DNA from: Porphyromonadaceae bacterium UBA7087
GTDB taxonomy: Bacteria; Bacteroidota; Bacteroidia; Bacteroidales; Muribaculaceae
NCBI GenBank assembly: GCA_002493515.1
Contig: DKYZ01000101.1
Span: 1-20,091 of the forward strand
DNA: 20,091 nt
Direction: 5' to 3'
Below are positions 15,073 to 20,091 of this stretch, piece after piece. Below the pieces are notes generated by a model. It was given only the letters and a program-made list of their open reading frames with translations, was not told the DNA's origin and did no database searches. A program made the position numbers and the translations under genes. Numbering within the stretch: the first letter of the stretch is position 1; each line of letters begins with the position of its first letter.

Positions 15073-16677
15073 TTATTTTACCAGAATTTTACGGGAGGGA
15101 GTGCCTTTGCGGACAATATATATGCCGGGTGTGAGTCTGTCGGCATCAGTTCTGATTCCGTCGACTGTATAATACTCTTCGGCGCTGTCTCCGGATATGG
15201 TGATGCCGTCTATGCCGGCCGGGTTGGGTATGATGCCGATGTCGGTCGGGAAGACGAGTCTGGCATTTCCTTTCCGGTTGGCCTCATACCAGCGGAGATA
15301 TGGATCGAGATTGGTCTGCAGGCAGAAAGAGTTCTTGTCAAAAGTCGCTGTCAGCGAGGATTTGTCATATCGCCCTGTGGGAATGTTGCCTCCGAATATG
15401 TTTTCTGCGATTTCCTGGCTGAATGTCTCGTCTGATTCCACACGGCTGGCGTAAGACCATATGGAGAAATCCCCGTTGTTGAGATTTATGCCGAGATTGT
15501 CGGTTTTGAGCAGCTTGACATTGGAAAAGTCTCCGAAATCAAAAGTCATGAAATGTAATTTCGACGAGTCATAGTTGGTGGATGTGGCCATGGGGTAACA
15601 GTCAGGCCCGTAGGCATCTACGAGACGGATAAGCCAGGGCGACTCCACGTTCTGCTGCACCGGGACGGAATATGTATACTCATCGATCACGATCTGGTTG
15701 TAGTCAAAAAGGTAATTGGATGAAAGTATGGATTCCGTGTATTCTGCGGTGCCCACGTTTTTCCATTCATGTTCAGAGTAGTTCCATTCGCGGGTGAGAT
15801 ACGAGGGAGTCCAGGATTCTCCATCAGCGAACGGAACGGCGACCACAGTATATATTCCGTTTTCGGCAAGCGGGGCGACAAAAGAGCCTGAGGTGTCAAG
15901 ATGTGTCGTCTCTGCCATGCCGTCTGCAATCTGTTCGGACATCCGGTCATTGTATTCACCGGGAAAAACCGCAGCCAGCACGTATTCGACATCATCTGAG
16001 AACGCGATGTCATAGACCACTCCGTCTCCGCCTGATGACATCCCTTCCAGGGATATGGCGATATCGGTGTCAGGAGTGCCGGGCAGTCGCAGACGAAACA
16101 TGCTGTTGCCGTTGACCAGCTGGCATCCCATGTCGTAGTCAAGTTGGTTGGGGGTATAGACTTCCGTGTTGACAGTTTGAACAGTCAATGATCTGGGGGG
16201 AAATGTGATGCAGCCTTTGCTCAATGTTCCGCATACGCCCTCTTCGTCGGCCTTTTCCCAGTTTGAATACTTGTTGTTGTAGTAATCGTCGGCAATAGAC
16301 CCTACAATCATGTGCTGCAGCCCCCCTTCGTCTTCCCCGATCCAGTAGGATGTCCCTCCGAGCTCAACGTAGCAGTGTTCAGGGTCTGAAGCGTCGATCA
16401 CAAGATAGTTGACCGCGTCTGACGGAAAATCAGGACCTACTTTCGGAGCGTTGACATAGGCGTTGACAAGGCGGTAGCGTCCAGGAGTCTGCTCGCTCTC
16501 CTCGACCTCGACCGGAAATTCCCAGTAAGTGCCCAGGGAATAAAATGATGACACTATGTCATCGCGGAGCATTCCTGTTCCAGCTGGCTTCCAGCTTTCA
16601 GTCTCCTGACTGAATACAGGAAGGGCTGCAAATGCTCCGGCCGCAAGCAATGCGGCTGATAGTTTAGGTGTTTTCAT
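15073..16677 (-). CDS. Secreted protein with duplicated Bacteroidales module and T9SS-like C-terminus
   Basis: The protein has 534 residues. A signal peptide covers 1-23 (LLAAGAFAALPVFS). Two copies of the same module are visible: residues about 29-162 (WKPAGTGMLRDDIVSS, later PGRYRLVNAY) and about 305-455 (WKNVGTAEYTESILSS, later PWLIRLVDAY). A different beta domain (about 175-300), possibly FN3-like (VEYVLAAVFPGEYNDR, AENGIYTVVAVPF), lies between them. The W-x-x-x-G-T...S-S...YRLV-x-x-Y pattern is familiar from many secreted Bacteroidales proteins of unknown role. The C-terminus (YYTVDGIRTDADRLTPGIYI, then RKILVK) closely resembles that of the last gene of the cluster. Spacing is 14 bp from the upstream Omp28-like gene and 17 bp to the downstream gene. 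The function is unknown; a surface or extracellular location is inferred. Confidence 0.83.
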   Translation of the reverse strand: MKTPKLSAALLAAGAFAALPVFSQETESWKPAGTGMLRDDIVSSFYSLGTYWEFPVEVEESEQTPGRYRLVNAYVNAPKVGPDFPSDAVNYLVIDASDPEHCYVELGGTSYWIGEDEGGLQHMIVGSIADDYYNNKYSNWEKADEEGVCGTLSKGCITFPPRSLTVQTVNTEVYTPNQLDYDMGCQLVNGNSMFRLRLPGTPDTDIAISLEGMSSGGDGVVYDIAFSDDVEYVLAAVFPGEYNDRMSEQIADGMAETTHLDTSGSFVAPLAENGIYTVVAVPFADGESWTPSYLTREWNYSEHEWKNVGTAEYTESILSSNYLFDYNQIVIDEYTYSVPVQQNVESPWLIRLVDAYGPDCYPMATSTNYDSSKLHFMTFDFGDFSNVKLLKTDNLGINLNNGDFSIWSYASRVESDETFSQEIAENIFGGNIPTGRYDKSSLTATFDKNSFCLQTNLDPYLRWYEANRKGNARLVFPTDIGIIPNPAGIDGITISGDSAEEYYTVDGIRTDADRLTPGIYIVRKGTPSRKILVK

Positions 16678-16691
16678 CTAATGGCTTGGTA

Positions 16692-18545
16692 TTATGGTTT
16701 TACATAAAGTTTCTGGGACCTGCCTCCGAGGCTTATGATATAAAATCCCGGAGCGACGCGCAGACTGTTGGCGGACGAGACGGTTCCGGAATATACACCC
16801 GACACTGAATATACTTCGGCCGCGCCCTCTCCGCGCAACGATATCTCACCGTCCCGGGCCGAGACAATGAAAGGCAGAGGATTGTAGACAGACTCCACAC
16901 CAGAACCGGACGGATCCCATTCCGGATAGCTGTATCCTCTCGCAGGATCTATATGGACCATGTCCGCGTTGACTATAATGCCGGTTTTGCGGTCTATCAG
17001 CATTGCGACTACGTTGGCCATCATCTTGTCGGAGGTCTTTCCAAGGCTGTATCCGGTGACTGTATGTTTATACGGGACTCCCGCCTTCATGTCGGTGGGT
17101 ACGCTTCCGGGTATGCCGTCCCAGTTCTCGTGGAGAGATCTGGCGACACCGTCGTAATACCAATTTACGATTGTTCCGAGTCCGTTCCATTCCGGCAGCC
17201 CGACGTTGGTGTTGTAGTTGTTGTATTGCTGTCCTTTCACATGGTCTTCGGTCACTGCGAATGTCACCGCATAGTCAAGCCCGGAGGCATCATAGGCGGA
17301 AGTGACGGAGGCTGTGACGTCGAGGCATCCGGCTGTGGCTGATTCCTCGAAACATACGTTGATGCCGTATTGGGAGGCTTCTGTATATTCTTGCCGGAAA
17401 GCGTTGTAGAGAGGACTTTTATCGGCCGAGGTAGTAAGCTCGGTATTGCGGTTGACGGTTAGGGAGGGAGCTCCGCTGTATGCTCTTCCGAAGTGGGAGA
17501 GCATATTCTCATAGTCCGGGACATAAAGATTGTTTGAGTCGTAATTATGCACTTCTATTCCGATGAACCTGTCTCCGACTGTCTCGCGGACGTAATCGAA
17601 CGCCACTATTCCGCGCGGACAGTAACCGCAATGCTGGCCTGTGAGTTTCTCTGAGACGACCTTGCGCATGAAGAGCCCGTTGGTGCAGGGGAACGATGAG
17701 GTGACTGTCCTGTCTGCATTGGCGTTGTCGTTGCCATTCACCCTGGTGATTCTGGCCGTGACCGGAAGGGAGAAGTCATCCTGCATTGTGGTGGCGGTGA
17801 GTTCCGCAACCCCTCTGCCGTTGGGGGCCACCGGGGTGTCAAACCGGTATACTGTCGTGGCCATGTCGTCGTTGCCGACCTGATATTCCACCTCTATCTC
17901 TCCGACTTCCTTTGGTGATGCGTTGGTAAAGGAGAGGCCGAATCTGAACTCCTTGCCAGGGGTGGCGGAGTCGGGAAGCTTGAGCTCCAGCGGTATGCAG
18001 TTGGACTCGGGAAGTCTGTCTCCCTTCAGGAATATCCTCAGGCATACGTTGCCGTTGGAGGGGCCGTAGTGGTTCCAGTTCTCTGAAAGTCCCTCTTCGG
18101 TGTCGGCGAGGCTTATAAGGTCTGCCGTGGGGGTGTATCCCGCAGTGTTGATGTCGCAACCGATAGGCATGGCAGAGCTGTTCTGCGCATTATATCTGTA
18201 GCCGACGTAGAATGGTTTCCCTTTCTCGATACCGGGGGCGCCGGTCAGGTCGATGTCACACCATTGTCCTGCCCTGACCCTTCCTTTCTGTTCGAAAAAC
18301 GGAGGTTGTGACAGGTCGTCAGTCAGAAAGACCGTCACTTCCTTGTTTCGGCCTGTGCCGAAACCGATTGAGACTCCTGTGATGTCGCAGCCATCGAATT
18401 GTTCCGTATCGGCTTCCGTCATCTGAAACGCGCCGGCTATCCAGTAGGGGCCTGAGGCCCCTGATGCTCCGACGCCTGTTATTTCATCGCCGCAGTAGCC
18501 GTAAGACAGTCCTTCGGGTTGTGCTGCCGCTGTCGCTGGGCACAA
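16692..18545 (-). CDS. Omp28-like thioredoxin-fold secreted protein, start region out of frame
   Basis: From the first usable in-frame start, a TTG at 18545, the frame encodes 617 residues. Regions: an adhesin-like beta domain (about 10-180), a CARDB/Ig-like domain (about 183-285), an Omp28-like region (about 295-540) with E-K-L-T-G-Q-H-C-G-Y-C-P-R-G, in which Cys306 and Cys309 form a thioredoxin-type CxxC, and a short sorting-like C-terminus (APGFYIISLGGRSQKLYVKP). The TTG start leaves only MCPATAAAQP before the mature part, with no signal peptide. The frame stays open upstream, reading EKNLYLCLSVFLTALCPATAAAQ, a good signal peptide, but its natural ATG (18589-18587) is one base out of frame across a run of seven A. 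One extra A would join them as MKKNLYLCL. The gene is therefore either frameshifted by an error, phase-variable or expressed by slippage. It is the first gene of the five-gene secreted cluster. Family knowledge: Omp28-type proteins are outer-membrane or secreted proteins of Bacteroidetes; their redox role is unproven. Confidence 0.8.
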   Translation of the reverse strand: MCPATAAAQPEGLSYGYCGDEITGVGASGASGPYWIAGAFQMTEADTEQFDGCDITGVSIGFGTGRNKEVTVFLTDDLSQPPFFEQKGRVRAGQWCDIDLTGAPGIEKGKPFYVGYRYNAQNSSAMPIGCDINTAGYTPTADLISLADTEEGLSENWNHYGPSNGNVCLRIFLKGDRLPESNCIPLELKLPDSATPGKEFRFGLSFTNASPKEVGEIEVEYQVGNDDMATTVYRFDTPVAPNGRGVAELTATTMQDDFSLPVTARITRVNGNDNANADRTVTSSFPCTNGLFMRKVVSEKLTGQHCGYCPRGIVAFDYVRETVGDRFIGIEVHNYDSNNLYVPDYENMLSHFGRAYSGAPSLTVNRNTELTTSADKSPLYNAFRQEYTEASQYGINVCFEESATAGCLDVTASVTSAYDASGLDYAVTFAVTEDHVKGQQYNNYNTNVGLPEWNGLGTIVNWYYDGVARSLHENWDGIPGSVPTDMKAGVPYKHTVTGYSLGKTSDKMMANVVAMLIDRKTGIIVNADMVHIDPARGYSYPEWDPSGSGVESVYNPLPFIVSARDGEISLRGEGAAEVYSVSGVYSGTVSSANSLRVAPGFYIISLGGRSQKLYVKP

Positions 18546-18589
18546 TGCAGTCAGAAAGACTGATAGACATAAGTATAAATTTTTTTCAT

Positions 18590-18877
18590 TTATATTATGA
18601 TTGGTATAGGTCGGATGATATGGCGTGGCTGCTATGTATATGACATATTGCTGCCGACGTTATGTCGCCGGCAGATGCCACGGGTAGTGCAGATATTGTT
18701 GCATTGGGATATAAATCCCTGCTAATCAATAACTTGGATATAAATATGGGGGGGGTAGAACCAAATAAACGACCAATCACTCCCATAAATGACGCATAAT
18801 GGGAGCGTTTAGAGAAGAGGCAGTCCCTTGGCGGGAGGTCGAATTTCATGGTTTTGTCGGTGTATGTAAATCTTTCG
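18590..18877 (-). promoter_or_regulatory. Long 5' leader of the secreted-protein cluster
   Basis: About 290 nt separate the predicted transcription start from the ATG at 18589. An open frame of 84 codons (18849 to 18595) runs through it and stops 5 nt before that ATG; its composition is not protein-like enough to call it a gene, but translational coupling is possible. Small palindromes occur: 7-bp arms CTCCCAT/ATGGGAG around the sequence near 18779-18805, and CTGCCG/CGGCAG near 18651-18674. A run of eight G on the plus strand lies at 18748-18755. No known riboswitch was recognised. Confidence 0.35.
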
Positions 18878-18883
18878 TGCCGA

Positions 18884-18914
18884 CAAATTTACTGCAATTT
18901 TTAAAATATACAAA
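18884..18914 (-). promoter_or_regulatory. Promoter of the five-gene secreted cluster
   Basis: On the minus strand TTTG (18914-18911), a 19-bp spacer and TAAATTTG (18891-18884) match the Bacteroidetes housekeeping promoter pattern exactly. Transcription would start near 18877. It is the only good promoter upstream of the five same-strand genes, and no other clear one was found inside the cluster. Confidence 0.7.
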
Positions 18915-18958
18915 ATTAGAATGAAAAAAAAAATATTTCCAGACATCGCTGCTCAGCT

Positions 18959-20091
18959 TTATATCCGCTCAATGAGCCAGGGCATCAGGGAGCGTGTGGC
19001 GGTGTCGAAATTTACACCGATTTTGAAGATGGCCTTGCCGGAGGCAAGATATGGCTCGGCATAGCCCTTGGCGTCAATCTGGTCAAGAGCTGCCCGGGAC
19101 GATGAGTCTGTCTTGAATTCGAAAATATAGACGTAACGGGAGGTTATGACTGTCATGTCGCTGCGTCCTTTGGCTGAATGAACCTCAAGCCCGGCCGTGA
19201 ATCCCATCAGAGTGAAGACGAGGTATACCGCGTTCTGATAATGTGCCTCCATATTGCCTCTCGGATCAAGGTTGAGTGTGGAAACAAGGGAGGAAAGTCG
19301 TTGCATGAATCCATCAGGCTCGCCTTCAATCACATCATCACGGAACAACGAGGCAGAGAACTCCTCGGTCTGTTGGCCGTCGATGCCCGATTCTTTCATG
19401 AGATAGCCGTAAAGATAGTCGAGGAATCCCTCCTCGACCTCGCGGTTGGGGTAGCCGAGACGGTATTCATTAGTGTCGGGAAGCCATTCCTTGAGCGTCA
19501 GATAACCTGTCTGGAGCAGAAGTGCCACAGGATTGGTGAGGTAGGCATCCACCTGTGATATGGATGTTTTCCTCGTCCTTATGTTCTGGAGACTGCCGAA
19601 TCTGTAATTGTTGTCAGATATCAGCTGCGCGAGCAGTTTGGGAGTGCCTGTGGCAAACCAATATTGCTCGTATTTGCGGTTCTTAAGAGCGCACAGGAGA
19701 GAGTAGGGGTTGTAGACATCACAGTGGATGTCGGAAAATTGGTAGCCATCATACCATTCCCTCAATCGGGCAACGGCTTCACCGTAAGTTATGTGATACT
19801 TGTCGGCGATTTTTTCTATGCCATCCCTGAAGCAGCATTCCATTTCGGATTCGGTGATGCCGCAGATGCTTTCGTAATCGTCCGACATTGAAATGTCAAA
19901 GAGATTGTTGAGCCCGGAGAAGATTGTCATGCGGCTGAATCGTGTGACGCCGGTAAGCAATGCGAAACGGATGTATTCGTCCAGGCTTTTGAGGTTGGGA
20001 TACAGAGCACGCAGCTCGTCGCGGAAATTGGCGGAGAGTTCCTCGTCAAGTATACTTTCGGTAAGCGGCTTGTCATACTCGTCAATCAGTA
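18959..20091 (-). CDS. AAA-ATPase-like/PD-(D/E)XK nuclease family protein, 5' part cut off
   Basis: The frame is open from the stop at 18959 to the right edge of the window, so about 377 C-terminal residues are present and the start lies outside. The first residues visible, LIDEYDKPL, are the Walker B block of the AAA-ATPase-like (PF09820-type) domain. LLTGVTRFSRMTIFSGLNNL follows, the conserved sensor-like block. Walker A must lie beyond the edge. The C-terminal part (about the last 120 residues) is the PD-(D/E)XK nuclease-like domain (DUF1703 type): G-R-S-D-M-T-V supplies the Asp, E-F-K-T the Glu and Lys, and IGVNFD ends it. Known of the family: very common in Bacteroidales with many copies per genome, function unproven; a mobile or defence role has been proposed. 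Internal TTG or ATG codons near 19960 are not believable starts because the ATPase motifs continue upstream. Confidence 0.9.
   Translation of the reverse strand, partial: LIDEYDKPLTESILDEELSANFRDELRALYPNLKSLDEYIRFALLTGVTRFSRMTIFSGLNNLFDISMSDDYESICGITESEMECCFRDGIEKIADKYHITYGEAVARLREWYDGYQFSDIHCDVYNPYSLLCALKNRKYEQYWFATGTPKLLAQLISDNNYRFGSLQNIRTRKTSISQVDAYLTNPVALLLQTGYLTLKEWLPDTNEYRLGYPNREVEEGFLDYLYGYLMKESGIDGQQTEEFSASLFRDDVIEGEPDGFMQRLSSLVSTLNLDPRGNMEAHYQNAVYLVFTLMGFTAGLEVHSAKGRSDMTVITSRYVYIFEFKTDSSSRAALDQIDAKGYAEPYLASGKAIFKIGVNFDTATRSLMPWLIERI

Noticed and set aside
18595..18849. 84-codon minus-strand open frame as a separate protein gene
   Set aside because: No recognisable fold or homologue pattern. 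It lies in the predicted leader, so it is recorded there as a possible leader frame only.

Overview
The window looks like chromosomal DNA from a Bacteroidales bacterium, most likely a gut Muribaculaceae-type organism. This rests on family knowledge and visible signals: promoters of the Bacteroidetes TTTG-N19-TAnnTTTG type, start codons with A-rich leaders instead of clear Shine-Dalgarno sites, secreted proteins ending in type IX secretion (T9SS) type A-like sorting domains, and two families of orphan AAA ATPases (DUF4143 type and AAA-ATPase-like/PD-(D/E)XK type) that are abundant in this order. The genus cannot be fixed from sequence reading alone. No rRNA, tRNA, CRISPR array, transposase or phage gene was seen.

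Left part (1-3020). Two plus-strand genes encode a lipoprotein-type flavodoxin and a secreted DUF362 protein. They form a likely two-gene redox unit closed by a perfect 22-bp inverted repeat. Convergent to them is a DUF4143 AAA ATPase gene, preceded by an unusual array of 33-bp-period repeats with nested palindromes placed over its promoter.

Middle part (3025-8220). A minus-strand operon encodes, in transcription order, a TolC-family outer-membrane channel, an HlyD-family adaptor and two ABC-2 type permeases. This is a tripartite exporter resembling E. coli YbhG/YbhS/YbhR, but no ATPase gene lies within the set. A 21-bp tandem repeat fills the tolC-like/hlyD-like junction. A promoter and a GC-rich leader hairpin precede the operon.

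Right part (8366-18914). A minus-strand run of five tightly spaced genes encodes large secreted, multidomain proteins. Each has a signal peptide (the first only if a one-base frame problem is resolved) and a T9SS-like C-terminal domain. The first contains an Omp28-like thioredoxin-fold domain with a CxxC motif. The others carry FN3, jelly-roll/adhesin, chitobiase-like and duplicated Bacteroidales-specific modules. A near-perfect promoter and a leader of about 290 nt precede the cluster, hairpins punctuate it, and a strong 19-bp hairpin ends it. They probably make a set of co-expressed surface proteins.

The window ends inside a minus-strand AAA-ATPase/PD-(D/E)XK gene whose start lies beyond the right edge.
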